Origin: Candidatus Poribacteria bacterium
GTDB lineage: Bacteria; Poribacteria; WGA-4E; WGA-3G
Direction: 5' to 3'
NCBI GenBank assembly: GCA_028820635.1
Contig: JAPPIG010000082.1
Span: 228,645 to 292,644, forward strand
DNA: 64,000 nucleotides
Positions within the stretch are counted from its first letter, which is position 1; every line of letters begins with the position of its first letter. The position numbers were made by a program, and so were the translations under genes. Below, piece after piece: positions 36,659 to 45,441 of the stretch. The notes beneath the pieces were generated by a model. It ran no database searches and had not been told where the DNA came from. It saw only the letters and a program-made list of their open reading frames with translations.

Positions 36659-36742
36659 GTGTATTTTGACAACGAACAACTTGCAATAATCAACGAAGAT
36701 GTACTGACGACCAATGCAATTGAATCTGTGCAAAAGAAATGA
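36659..36742 (+). pseudogene. Truncated duplicate of the 5' end of the DNA methyltransferase gene
   Basis: A GTG-started 27-codon frame (VYFDNEQLAIINEDVLTT) preceded by a CATAGGAGAAA leader closely matches the start of the methyltransferase at 38748 (VYFSNEQLTIINEDVLTT) with its own CATAGGAGAAA leader, then diverges and ends in TGA. The duplicated block includes the ribosome site, about 2.1 kb upstream of the intact gene. Confidence 0.75.
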
Positions 36743-36771
36743 GGTGCGAACACTAATTCAAGGAACAGTAA

Positions 36772-37059
36772 ATGAATATCCGCTTTAACACCGATAAAGA
36801 AACTGGTTTGCCTCATATTTATAAGCATGGTGTTAATGAGGATGAGGTTAAAGATGTTTTACTGAATCCTGGCGAGGACAGGGCAGGAAGTGATAACTCA
36901 AGAGTTGCCATTGGTCAAACACAAGCGGGACGTTATTTACGAGTCATTTATCTTCGTGATCCCCAACCTAATAGTGTTTTTGTGCTTACGGCTTACGAAT
37001 TGAGAGGAAAACCTTTAACGGCTTACCGACGACGGCAACGGAGGAGAGGCAGACAATGA
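36772..37059 (+). CDS. BrnT/DUF4258-like putative toxin
   Basis: 95-aa protein resembling small RelE-fold toxins: HIYKHGVNEDEVKDVLLNPG, then RVAIGQTQAGRYLRVIYL, VFVLTAYELRGKPLTAYRRR and an Arg-rich tail. BrnT and DUF4258 proteins share the KHGV..EEV and GRYLRVIY segments. No BrnA-like antitoxin is visible; its stop overlaps the FRG-TPR gene by 4 nt, so that protein may be its partner. Confidence 0.6.
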   Translation: MNIRFNTDKETGLPHIYKHGVNEDEVKDVLLNPGEDRAGSDNSRVAIGQTQAGRYLRVIYLRDPQPNSVFVLTAYELRGKPLTAYRRRQRRRGRQ

Positions 37060-38711
37060 AACAGAATAATTTTCCCCCTGGCTGGGATGAGGAACGTGTG
37101 CAAAAGGTGATTGCTTATTATGAAAATCAGACGGAAGATGAAGCCGTTGCCGAAGATGAGGAAGCATTTCGAAATGAATCTATGAATGACCGATCCGATT
37201 CCCAAAATGAGCTAAACAGAGTCTTGGGAAAGATTCAAGAGATAGTGGAAAAATCTACTGATGGAGATTACATTTATCGCGGTGAACCGGAAGAGTATAA
37301 AGAACATCCTTACCATGGAAAGGTTTCCTCAAGTCTGTATCGCTCATCATTGACCGATTCTGTAATGGAAGAGGGTATAGAAGAGTACCGTAAAGTTATT
37401 GAATCTCAGATTGGGAACATGGAAAAGGGGATTTTGGAATCAGCAAAAGAATATTTATATGAAGCTGGCAGTGAAACAATTAGTGATTTTGAAATCTTAG
37501 CCCAACTCCAACACTATGGTTGCAAGACCAATCTTATAGACTTCACAACCGACTACCTAATTGCTCTTTTTTTTGCCTGCGATAGATCCTATCACAAAGA
37601 TGGCAGGGTTATCTTACAAAAAAGAGAATCAGAAGATTATAAAGTAGAAAATCCTTCAGAAGCAATTAAACGGGTGGAATCCCAAAAGAGTGTACTGATC
37701 CGATCATCAAAAGGATTTATCAATCCAGACGTTGTAGTGGTCATTCCAAAGGAACTCAAACTTCCCGTGCTAAATTACCTTGAAAAGTATCACGACATAT
37801 CTACCAAAAAGATTTACAAAGATATCCATGGATTTATAAAATGGTTAGGAGGATACTTTGACCCTATGCTTGAGTATGGTAAAGGGGTAAGCTGTCAAAA
37901 TAGGGCGGGTTTAGAAAATAACATGCAGGAGAAGTTGAAATGGTATGAAAAAGCTTATGAGCATTTTACCGAAGCATTGAAACTAAAATCGGATTTCACC
38001 GAAGTTTATATTCATCGCGGAGCTGTTTTTCGCGATGTTGACCAGTTTGACCCTGCTCTCAAAGACTTTAATGTTGCAATAGAGGTAGCCCCAGAATTCC
38101 CCAGTGCGTATAACGAGCGCGGAAGATGTTATGCTAAAATAGGTGATACTGAAAAAGCACTAAATGACTTCAACATTGCTATAGATTTGGATTCAGAGAA
38201 GGCAGATTTCTATAACAATCGCGGCATAACTTACAAAGATATGGAAGAAGTAGATTTAGCTATACAGGACTATAGTAAAGCAATAGAATTGGATCCTGAG
38301 TTTCCTGAGGCTTATAATAATCTTGGTGTTATTTATGACGAAAAAGGTGAACATGACAAGGCTATTGATTACTATAGTAAAGCAATAGACTTGAGATCTT
38401 ATTATGCCAATGCCTATAAAAATCGTGGAAAGGCTTACCGTGATAAGGGTGATACTGTTCATGCTATTTTTGATTTTAGCTATGCAATTCTATTGAAACC
38501 TGATGATGCTATTACTTATTATTCTCGCGGTGAGGCTTTGTTGCGCATGGAACGATGGAAAGAAGCCAGAGCGGATCTAAAAAAATCCAACGATAAAGGC
38601 GTGGATATCATCGCTTTATTTTATAACGATTATGAAAGCATTGAAGACTTTGAGCAGAAAAATAATGTTAAATTACCTGAGGACTTGGCGGCGATGTTAA
38701 ACCAACAGTAG
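37056..38711 (+). CDS. FRG-domain protein with C-terminal TPR repeats
   Basis: 551-aa protein. Residues about 60-240 match the FRG domain (YIYRGEPEEYKEHPY, LAQLQHYGCKTNLIDFTTDYLIALFFAC). FRG domains are of unsettled activity and turn up in phage-defence loci. Residues about 295-500 hold at least six TPRs (IQDYSKAIELDPEFPEAYNN, IDYYSKAIDLRSYYANAYKN). A TPR sensor fused to a putative effector is a common defence layout. It follows the BrnT-like gene with an ATGA overlap and precedes the restriction-modification genes. Confidence 0.85.
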   Translation: MKQNNFPPGWDEERVQKVIAYYENQTEDEAVAEDEEAFRNESMNDRSDSQNELNRVLGKIQEIVEKSTDGDYIYRGEPEEYKEHPYHGKVSSSLYRSSLTDSVMEEGIEEYRKVIESQIGNMEKGILESAKEYLYEAGSETISDFEILAQLQHYGCKTNLIDFTTDYLIALFFACDRSYHKDGRVILQKRESEDYKVENPSEAIKRVESQKSVLIRSSKGFINPDVVVVIPKELKLPVLNYLEKYHDISTKKIYKDIHGFIKWLGGYFDPMLEYGKGVSCQNRAGLENNMQEKLKWYEKAYEHFTEALKLKSDFTEVYIHRGAVFRDVDQFDPALKDFNVAIEVAPEFPSAYNERGRCYAKIGDTEKALNDFNIAIDLDSEKADFYNNRGITYKDMEEVDLAIQDYSKAIELDPEFPEAYNNLGVIYDEKGEHDKAIDYYSKAIDLRSYYANAYKNRGKAYRDKGDTVHAIFDFSYAILLKPDDAITYYSRGEALLRMERWKEARADLKKSNDKGVDIIALFYNDYESIEDFEQKNNVKLPEDLAAMLNQQ

Positions 38712-38747
38712 AAACCGACTAAAACAACTTGTGCATAGGAGAAAATT

Positions 38748-39551
38748 GTGTATTTTAGCAACGAACAATTAACAATAATCAACGAAGATGTGCTGACGAC
38801 CCGAGCTATAGAAAAAGAAAGCATAGACCTCATCGTCACGTCGCCTCCTTATAACGTTGATATAAAATATAACTCAAATGACGATGCACTCTCTTATGCG
38901 GACTATCTTACTTTTTCTAAAGACTGGTTCTCGCGGTGCCTGCAGTGGTTAAAACCTGATGGGCGTTTCTGCCTTAATATCCCATTGGACAAAAACAAGG
39001 GAGGACAACAACATGTCGGTGCAGACTTAACAAAATTAGCAACCGGGATCGGATTTCAATATCACTCAACGATTGTTTGGAATGAAGGCAATATTTCAAG
39101 AAGAACTGCTTGGGGTTCTTGGTTGAAAGCATCCGCGCCTTATGTCATCGCTCCTGTAGAGTTAATAGTTATTCTTTACAAAGATCAGTGGAAGAAAACA
39201 AGCGGCAGTGGGGAATCGGATATGGACAAAGAGGAGTTTATGGAATGGACAAACGGTCTATGGACTTTCCCTGGTGAAAGCAAAAAACGAATTGGTCACC
39301 CTGCCCCATTTCCAATTGAACTTCCGCGTCGCTGTATCAAACTCTTTAGTTTTGTAGGAGATACAATCCTTGATCCATTTATGGGAAGTGGGACTACGTT
39401 AGTTGCTGCACATTTGAACAAAAGGAATGGTATTGGAATTGAAGTTGATAAGGGATACTGTGAACTTGCTAAAGAGCGTTTAGGTGAAGTTACGAAACAA
39501 TTAAGTCTATTTGAAGAAGAGGGTAAACTGGATGGCGAAAACGATTCGTGA
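38748..39551 (+). CDS. Site-specific DNA methyltransferase (beta class)
   Basis: 267-aa DNA amino-methyltransferase. The catalytic motif IV is TSPPYNV near residue 28 and the SAM motif is FMGSGTTLV near residue 210, giving the beta-class order; SPPY is most common in N4-cytosine methylases but N6-adenine cannot be excluded. The start is GTG with AGGAGAAA upstream. The HNH nuclease gene starts within its last codons (20-nt overlap), so they form a type II restriction-modification pair. A copy of its 5' end occurs at 36659. Confidence 0.9.
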   Translation: MYFSNEQLTIINEDVLTTRAIEKESIDLIVTSPPYNVDIKYNSNDDALSYADYLTFSKDWFSRCLQWLKPDGRFCLNIPLDKNKGGQQHVGADLTKLATGIGFQYHSTIVWNEGNISRRTAWGSWLKASAPYVIAPVELIVILYKDQWKKTSGSGESDMDKEEFMEWTNGLWTFPGESKKRIGHPAPFPIELPRRCIKLFSFVGDTILDPFMGSGTTLVAAHLNKRNGIGIEVDKGYCELAKERLGEVTKQLSLFEEEGKLDGENDS

Positions 39552-40128
39552 ACTCGTATTGGAATATTTCAAGAATCATCCAAATAAAGAGCTCCCTCAC
39601 GGTCCTGTTGTTGATTGGGTAACAGAGCAGTACGAAAAGGAACATGGTAATCCTCCGAGAGATCCGTGGCGAACCATCAGACAGCTACATCAAGAAGGAA
39701 AGTTGAAAAAGATCAGGAAAGGTGTTTACGAGTACGATCCAAGTTACGTACACGAGGTTGTGTTATTTGAGTTTTCTCCGCGAGATAGAGAAGTTATTTT
39801 TGAACGTGATGGTCACCGTTGTGTTGTCTGTGGACGAGGACCTAAAGATGGTGTTGAACTTGCCGCAGACCATATTAAACCGAAAGATAAGGGTGGCACA
39901 AATACAATTGAGAACGGTCAAACTCTCTGTTATGAACATAACTTACGAAAAAGCAACTATTCCCAGACTGAAGCAGGTAAAAGATATTTTATCAGGATGT
40001 ATCAGACCGCATTGAAAAACCAAGACGAAAAGATGATCGCATTTTGCCAAGCAGTTTTTGATGTTTACGATGAACATGATGTTGACCAGCATATCGACCG
40101 ACCAGACACGAAAAATCGACTCATATAA
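39532..40128 (+). CDS. HNH endonuclease, putative type II restriction enzyme
   Basis: 198-aa protein: an N-terminal winged-helix-like part (TIRELVLEYFKNHPNKEL...WRTIRQLHQEGKLKKIRKGVY) and a C-terminal HNH nuclease with the zinc ribbon CVVCG, ADHIKPKDKGGTNTIEN and TLCYEHNLRKSN. The ATG at 39532 lies inside the methyltransferase gene; the longer frame from 39511 lacks support. Cleavage site should equal the target of the upstream methyltransferase. Confidence 0.85.
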   Translation: MAKTIRELVLEYFKNHPNKELPHGPVVDWVTEQYEKEHGNPPRDPWRTIRQLHQEGKLKKIRKGVYEYDPSYVHEVVLFEFSPRDREVIFERDGHRCVVCGRGPKDGVELAADHIKPKDKGGTNTIENGQTLCYEHNLRKSNYSQTEAGKRYFIRMYQTALKNQDEKMIAFCQAVFDVYDEHDVDQHIDRPDTKNRLI

Positions 40129-40181
40129 TCGGATTATTTTATTCATAATTGCCTATAATTTGACAATTTTAATCATTCATA

Positions 40182-41024
40182 GTGAGCAATGAAATGTTGA
40201 CACAGGTTATTTCTGATATTGTACAGTGCAAAGAAACGATTGAAAAACACGAATTTGATGAAACTGCAACTAAACAGTACATTGTAATTCCTATCCTGAG
40301 ATCTTTGGATTGGCACGACAGCAATTTGCATACTTTAGAAGTTTACCCGGAAGAAAGAGTCAACGGAGGAAAAGTCGACTATGCCTTACGACAAGGTGAT
40401 ACTTCTTTAGTATTTATTGAGTGTAAACGTTGGGGGGTAGGAATTGAAAAACATCAAGAGCAAATTTGCCAGTATGCTTTTTTAGCTGGAGTAGAAATAG
40501 CCGTTATAACCAACGGGAAAATATGGGATTTTTATCTCCCCGACCGAACAAGTACATCTGAAAGAAGGGTAATCCCATGGGAAGATAGAATTTTCTGTTC
40601 CATTGATCTTGAGGTGCAGAAGGAAGCCGTATCTGATTTTCAAAAGTACCTTTCTAAATCCAACGTTGAACAAGGGAAAGCAAAAGCAAATGCACGAGAA
40701 GCATTTCAACCCCGAGGATCTGAGACTCCTTTACCTCGGCAACGTTACGGTCTACCAATTCTGAGAGCTTTAGTAGAACTTGGAGGTTCAGCATCAACTA
40801 AGCAAGTGCTACAGCGAGTTTTTCAACTCATGGTGGCAGCTAACGAACTGCGGACAATAGATAAATCGAAACGATCAGACGGGCAGTTTTATTGGGACAA
40901 TCGCACCCAAGATATGCGGAGAGAATTGATAAATAAAGGTTTTATGAAGGAAGATTCTCCGCGCGGTGTTTGGGAAATTTCTGACGCAGGACGTAATCAC
41001 CTGCTTAATAATGGAGGAACCTAA
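40182..41024 (+). CDS. PD-(D/E)XK nuclease with Mrr_N-like winged helix
   Basis: 280-aa protein. The N-terminal half is a type I HsdR_N-like nuclease: VDYALRQGDTSLVFIECKRWGVGI supplies the Asp and the ECK of a PD-(D/E)XK site. The C-terminal part (YGLPILRALVELGGSASTKQVLQRVF) is a winged helix like Mrr_N. Such proteins cleave modified or foreign DNA. The start is GTG at 40182; an ATG at 40194 is also possible. It lies 2 nt before the next gene and 53 nt after the HNH gene, in the same cluster. Confidence 0.78.
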   Translation: MSNEMLTQVISDIVQCKETIEKHEFDETATKQYIVIPILRSLDWHDSNLHTLEVYPEERVNGGKVDYALRQGDTSLVFIECKRWGVGIEKHQEQICQYAFLAGVEIAVITNGKIWDFYLPDRTSTSERRVIPWEDRIFCSIDLEVQKEAVSDFQKYLSKSNVEQGKAKANAREAFQPRGSETPLPRQRYGLPILRALVELGGSASTKQVLQRVFQLMVAANELRTIDKSKRSDGQFYWDNRTQDMRRELINKGFMKEDSPRGVWEISDAGRNHLLNNGGT

Positions 41025-41026
41025 AA

Positions 41027-41851
41027 ATGAAAAATAATACTGAACCTATTAAAGCAGCACCAACAGCACAGTCACAAGTTGATCTTGATGGGATGAAAAG
41101 TATCCTTGAGGATGCTCTTTATGAATTGGGTTATGATGACACTTTGGTAGATATCCTAATTGAAATGAATGTTATTGATTTTAATACCGTTGACTACCCA
41201 GAACATGTCAAGTACCAACTTGAAAAATATTATGGTGAATCTATTGCATGGGATGATAATCTTGAGGAAGCTGTTGTTATTGAAAGTTCGGATATTTTTC
41301 TAACAGGAGAATTAGGTGAGAGTTGGCGCGCTTCTAAAGGCAAAACCTTTCGAGAACGGATCCGAGATGTGATAACACCTTCAATTGAAAAGTTAGGGTT
41401 GAAAGTGATTTTACGCTATGATTTAGTGAAAAGCATCACGTTATCAGAAGAATTGGAAGGTGTAAAGCGGCATTTGACAGTAGATTATGGAAAATTTCAT
41501 TCTGAAATCCCATATATTGATATTATTATTTATGACCCTGAAGATTTGCGTGTTGTCGCTGTAATTTGGTGTGCAGTCAATTTGAAAAACCAAATCGACA
41601 AGATGGTTTATTGGAAACTCAAACTACAGACGGACGAAGATACGTCCACTATCAAATTTTATCTTGTCACGGCTGACTTGGATGGAACCTTGAAAATTAC
41701 AGACGTGCCACAGAAAGGACGCGCCATTGTAGAAACAGATCTTGATGGCACTTATGTCCTAACAAAAGAAAACCTTCAAGAAAGCGATAAAGTCAAACTT
41801 TTTGAGCATTTCATTGAAGATTTTAAGAAAGTCATAGAAGAATCACAATAA
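41027..41851 (+). CDS. Unknown protein resembling BsaWI-type restriction endonuclease
   Basis: 274-aa protein. The segment HSEIPYIDIIIYDPEDLRVVAVIWCAVNLKNQIDKMVYWKLKL has the outline of BsaWI/AgeI-type restriction enzymes, where D and a short strand end in K-T-S-L-R; here AVNLK replaces the usual SVKTSLR, so the active site may be altered. The rest is helical. It follows the nuclease gene by 2 nt. The restriction link is suggested by this segment and location only. Confidence 0.5.
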   Translation: MKNNTEPIKAAPTAQSQVDLDGMKSILEDALYELGYDDTLVDILIEMNVIDFNTVDYPEHVKYQLEKYYGESIAWDDNLEEAVVIESSDIFLTGELGESWRASKGKTFRERIRDVITPSIEKLGLKVILRYDLVKSITLSEELEGVKRHLTVDYGKFHSEIPYIDIIIYDPEDLRVVAVIWCAVNLKNQIDKMVYWKLKLQTDEDTSTIKFYLVTADLDGTLKITDVPQKGRAIVETDLDGTYVLTKENLQESDKVKLFEHFIEDFKKVIEESQ

Positions 41852-41855
41852 CATC

Positions 41856-42752
41856 ATGAAAATAGCAAATGCCCCATGTTCCTGGGGAGTACTTGAATTT
41901 GAATCTGGAGTCCAATACTTCGACTATACCGAAGTCTTAAACGAGATGCAGGCAATCGGTTATCGCGGCACCGAATTAGGAGATTGGGGTTTCATGCCGA
42001 CTGCCCCTGCACAACTCCGCGACGAACTTGCAGCACGCGAGTTAACGTTGGTGGGTGCTTTTGTGCCAGTCCCGTTTGTGGATCGTTGGGCACACCAATC
42101 AGGTGAGGCGGCAGCAGTACAGCATGCCCGTTTATTAGTAGAGGCTGGCTTTGACAAGGCGTTCATCGTGCTTTCAGATGACAACGTTACTGTGGAAGAA
42201 CGCACGGAGAATGTAGGACGCATCCGTCCTGAACATAGCCTAACGCAGGAGCAGTGGGACACTTTTATAGCAGGTGTGCATCGTGTCGCGCAATCAGTAC
42301 GAGACGAGATGGGACTCCGCACTGTTTTTCATCATCACTGTGCGGGATATGTAGAAACACCTTCAGAATTGGACACGTTGATGCAACGCACCGATCCGAA
42401 TCTGGTCGGGTTGTGTTTTGATACGGGACATTACCGATTCGGTGGCGGTGATCCGCTTGACATATTTGATAAGCACGGTGACCGTATCTGGCACGTGCAT
42501 TTCAAGGATTTCGACCCTGAAGTTGCGGCTCGTATTTATAATGAAGATTGGAGTTATAATTCGGCTGTTACCAAAGGTGTTTTTTGCGAATTGGGTAAGG
42601 GTGATGTTGATTTTCCAGCGTTCATAGCGGAATTGCGAAGTCGGAACTATGACGGATGGATTGTCGTTGAGCAGGATGTCTTACCGGGCATGGGTAGTCC
42701 CTACGAAAGTGCTAAGCGTAATTTCCAATATCTGAAATCAATTGGAGTGTAA
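41856..42752 (+). CDS. iolE: Inosose dehydratase-type sugar isomerase (IolE-like)
   Basis: 298-aa TIM-barrel enzyme of the sugar phosphate isomerase/epimerase superfamily, matching IolE, which dehydrates 2-keto-myo-inositol in inositol breakdown. The N-terminal IANAPCSWGVLEF is the family hallmark; metal ligands fit VFHHHCAGYVETP, LCFDTGHYRFGGGDP, WHVHFKDFD and VVEQD. IolG (43352) lies downstream beyond a repeat-rich gap. No iolB, iolC or iolD is in the window, so the pathway is completed elsewhere or is partial. Confidence 0.82.
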   Translation: MKIANAPCSWGVLEFESGVQYFDYTEVLNEMQAIGYRGTELGDWGFMPTAPAQLRDELAARELTLVGAFVPVPFVDRWAHQSGEAAAVQHARLLVEAGFDKAFIVLSDDNVTVEERTENVGRIRPEHSLTQEQWDTFIAGVHRVAQSVRDEMGLRTVFHHHCAGYVETPSELDTLMQRTDPNLVGLCFDTGHYRFGGGDPLDIFDKHGDRIWHVHFKDFDPEVAARIYNEDWSYNSAVTKGVFCELGKGDVDFPAFIAELRSRNYDGWIVVEQDVLPGMGSPYESAKRNFQYLKSIGV

Positions 42753-43351
42753 CTGAAAATCAAATCACCTGTAGGTCGGGTAGAATTTACGAAACCCATA
42801 AATCAACGCTATGAATGCCATTTAGGCATTCCCCGTATGGCATTCAGCGGGCGTCAATTTAGTGAATAACATATATGCGTTTGGTACATCTTTCGCCCCT
42901 CTGGGGCTTGCTATTAGTAGGATCAATGCTTACTATACATCTTTCGCCTCTCTGAGGCTTGGGTAAATCCCGTATCAGCATCAGCGGTGCGGAATGTGTA
43001 TAGTATTCGTATCAATCCAATCCAAAGCACCAGCGGTGCGAAAGGTGTGTGGGCTAAATCGGGCTTAGAAAGCCCTCCAACAAGAGAAAATCCAGCAATT
43101 TTTTCTTAAATTGGCGCCTATGGGTAGAGTTTACGAAACCCGTCATGTAAACTCTATCTAATCCTACGTGTCCAAATCAACGCCAATGCGCTTGGCGGAA
43201 TGCACTTGGTAGAATGCGCTTTTGGCATTCTACATGATTCCGCATGATTTGTCGGGTTTCGCTTCGCTCTACCCGACCTACGAAATTATGCAATAAAAAC
43301 GTATAGAATGGTAAAAGATTCACATTCTAATCCTGGTTCAGACAAATTCCA
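42753..43351. repeat. Repeat-rich gap with four hairpin families
   Basis: No gene. Family-2 hairpins: GAATGCC/GGCATTC at 42813-42831 and GTAGAATGC/GCATTCTAC at 43209-43233. Family-4: forward GCCCC/GGGGC at 42887-42909 and GCCTC/GAGGC at 42938-42960; reverse GCATC/GGTGC near 42977-42999 and GCACC/GGTGC near 43027-43039. A GGGCTT/AAGCCC hairpin lies near 43061-43081. At 43252-43281 GTCGGGT pairs with ACCCGAC around TTCGCTTCGCTCT. Confidence 0.72.
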
Positions 43352-44374
43352 ATGAACAACCCATCAAAAATCGGTGTCGGTGTCATCGGCACGGGACGCA
43401 TCGGTAAACTCCACATTGAACACCTTTCCCAGAATATACCTGATGCAGAACTCATAGCGATTTGCAGTTTGGACACCGAAACAGCAGAAATCTTTGCCGA
43501 ACAGTTCAATATCCCGAAGGTAACCTCAGATTATCGCACGCTTTTAGATGACTCACAGATTGATGCGATTATTGTCGCTTCCTCAACGGATACGCATGTT
43601 GAGATATGTCAAGCAGCAGCCGAAGCAGGCATGCACATCTTTTGCGAAAAACCGATCGCCTTAGACTTGGAACAGATTGACGAAACTTTAGCGATTGTTG
43701 AGAAAGCAGGTGTTAAGTTTCAGGTCGGATTTAATCGTAGGTTTGATGCGAACTTCAGGCGAGTGCGTGAGGCAGTAGCCTCTGGTGAGATAGGCGAACC
43801 GCACATTTTACGCATCACAAGTCGCGACCCAGCACCGCCGCCGATAGAATATGTAAAAGTATCAGGTGGGATTTTCCTTGATATGACCATCCACGACTTT
43901 GATATGGCGCGATATCTCATCGGTGACGAAGTAGTTGAGGTTTACGCAGTAGGTGGTGTGCGCGTTGATCAGAAAATCGGTGAGGTAGGAGACATTGACA
44001 CCACGATCATAACACTACGATTTCAAGACGGAGTGCTTGCTACCATTGATAACAGTAGAGAGGCTGTCTATGGCTATGACCAGCGAGTAGAAGTATTCGG
44101 GTCAAAGGGAATGGTTGCCGCTGGGAATCCGCTGACAGATACTGTTACTTTTAGTGGGAGTGAGGGGAATCGCACCGCATCGCCACCGGACTTTTTTGTG
44201 GAACGCTATAAGGCGGCGTACTTGTCAGAATTGCAAGCGTTTATTCAGTGTATTCAGAAAGGGACGCAACCGTTAGTTACAGGTGAAGATGGTCGCGCGC
44301 CTATTGTAATGGGTTATGCTGCATTAAAATCGCTGCGTGAAAATCGTCCTGTTCAGTTGTCTGAAATCTTGTAG
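43352..44374 (+). CDS. iolG: Inositol 2-dehydrogenase-like Gfo/Idh/MocA protein (IolG)
   Basis: 340-aa NAD-dependent oxidoreductase. The Rossmann motif GVIGTGRIGKLH begins the protein, EKPIALDL is the family signature, and MTIHDFDMARYL carries the catalytic His with conserved Asp. The best match is inositol 2-dehydrogenase, converting myo-inositol to 2-keto-inositol, the substrate of the IolE-like enzyme upstream. Start ATG with weak ribosome site. Confidence 0.84.
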   Translation: MNNPSKIGVGVIGTGRIGKLHIEHLSQNIPDAELIAICSLDTETAEIFAEQFNIPKVTSDYRTLLDDSQIDAIIVASSTDTHVEICQAAAEAGMHIFCEKPIALDLEQIDETLAIVEKAGVKFQVGFNRRFDANFRRVREAVASGEIGEPHILRITSRDPAPPPIEYVKVSGGIFLDMTIHDFDMARYLIGDEVVEVYAVGGVRVDQKIGEVGDIDTTIITLRFQDGVLATIDNSREAVYGYDQRVEVFGSKGMVAAGNPLTDTVTFSGSEGNRTASPPDFFVERYKAAYLSELQAFIQCIQKGTQPLVTGEDGRAPIVMGYAALKSLRENRPVQLSEIL

Positions 44375-44677
44375 AAATCCCATTTAAAAAAACAAAATTC
44401 ATTATAAATTTTGGGGCACACATTAAGTGAAAATGTAAGAGGCGCAATGAATTGCGCGACTACAAACGCGTTTTTTCTACAACCTATCTCATAAATAGTT
44501 GGAGGGCTTGAAAGCCCGATTTCAAAACCTTGTAGGAGCGATCTCCGAATCGCGACCTGTCGGGAATCGGAGTTCCCTCCTACAGAGAGAATCAACTGAT
44601 AATGAACCAACAAATCCTATTTATGAGATACGCTCTAATAAAAATCGGTCATTCAGAATTGGCAAAATCTAAAAGAT
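44375..44677. repeat. Gap with family-3 hairpin and paired family-1 repeat
   Basis: No gene. Family-3 hairpin at 44435-44463 (GCGCAAT/ATTGCGC). A GGGCTT/AGCCC hairpin near 44499-44524. Paired family-1 units at 44532-44583: a forward A unit (GCGAT/ATCGC) and inverted B unit (GGGAA/TTCCC) separated by 2 nt, with the GTAGGA/TCCTAC outer arms pairing. Confidence 0.72.
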
Positions 44678-45409
44678 CTACTCGTGACCACCAACTTCGC
44701 CGACCTCAATTTCAATCTCATCACGGTTTCGAATTCGCTCTACAAGTCCGTCGCGTATGTCTACAATACGATCCGAAACATCAAGCATTTTTAGGTCGTG
44801 TGTTGCTGAAATCACGGTAACCCCTTGCTCCGTATTCAACTGTTTGATAAGGTCAATAATCTCGCGCCCCGTAATCGTATCAAGGTTTGCTGTGGGTTCG
44901 TCAGCAAGGACAATACTGGGGTCATTCGCAAGTGCTCTGGCAATAGCAACGCGTTGGCGTTGACCACCAGAGAGTTCATCGGGAAGGTGATACATTCTGT
45001 CTCCTAAACCGACTTTATCCAGCAGTTTTTCCGCTTTTTCATTCCGTTGTTTTTCGGGGATGCCAGCAAAAATCATCGGTAAGGTGACATTGCCGTGTGC
45101 AGTGCGCACATTCAACAAGTTATAACTCTGAAAGATATAACCGACGCGGTGACACCGAAACGCTGCAATCTGCCGTTGTGATAGGTTTGACATATTTTGG
45201 CCATCAATGTAGACCTCTCCCTCAGTTGGTCGGTCAAGCGCACCGATCATGTTGAAGAGGGTCGACTTTCCTGAGCCAGAGGGTCCCATCAATGAGATAT
45301 ATTCTCCGCGTTGAATTTCAATATTGATACCGTCCAAAGCGCGAAGAACGTTTGAACCCATTCGGTATTCTTTGACAACATCTTCAGTTTTTACAACAAT
45401 GTCAGGCAT
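44678..45409 (-). CDS. ABC transporter ATP-binding protein (LolD/MacB type)
   Basis: 243-aa ATPase. Walker A is GPSGSGKST, signature LSGGQRQRVAIARAL, Walker B IVLADEPT with SATHD switch. LolD/MacB-like ATPases power lipoprotein release or toxin and antibiotic export with FtsX-type permeases. The start at 45409 follows AAGAAGGA; the frame extends 6 codons further without support. It is 32 nt downstream of the permease gene on the same strand. No periplasmic partner (LolA-, MacA-like) is adjacent. Confidence 0.9.
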   Translation of the reverse strand: MPDIVVKTEDVVKEYRMGSNVLRALDGINIEIQRGEYISLMGPSGSGKSTLFNMIGALDRPTEGEVYIDGQNMSNLSQRQIAAFRCHRVGYIFQSYNLLNVRTAHGNVTLPMIFAGIPEKQRNEKAEKLLDKVGLGDRMYHLPDELSGGQRQRVAIARALANDPSIVLADEPTANLDTITGREIIDLIKQLNTEQGVTVISATHDLKMLDVSDRIVDIRDGLVERIRNRDEIEIEVGEVGGHE

Positions 45410-45441
45410 AATAGTCCTTCTTACCAATAGCGTTTTATTGG

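Noticed and set aside
42753..43351. Insertion sequence in the iolE-iolG gap
   Set aside because: The gap has repeats but no transposase frame or terminal inverted repeats spanning it.
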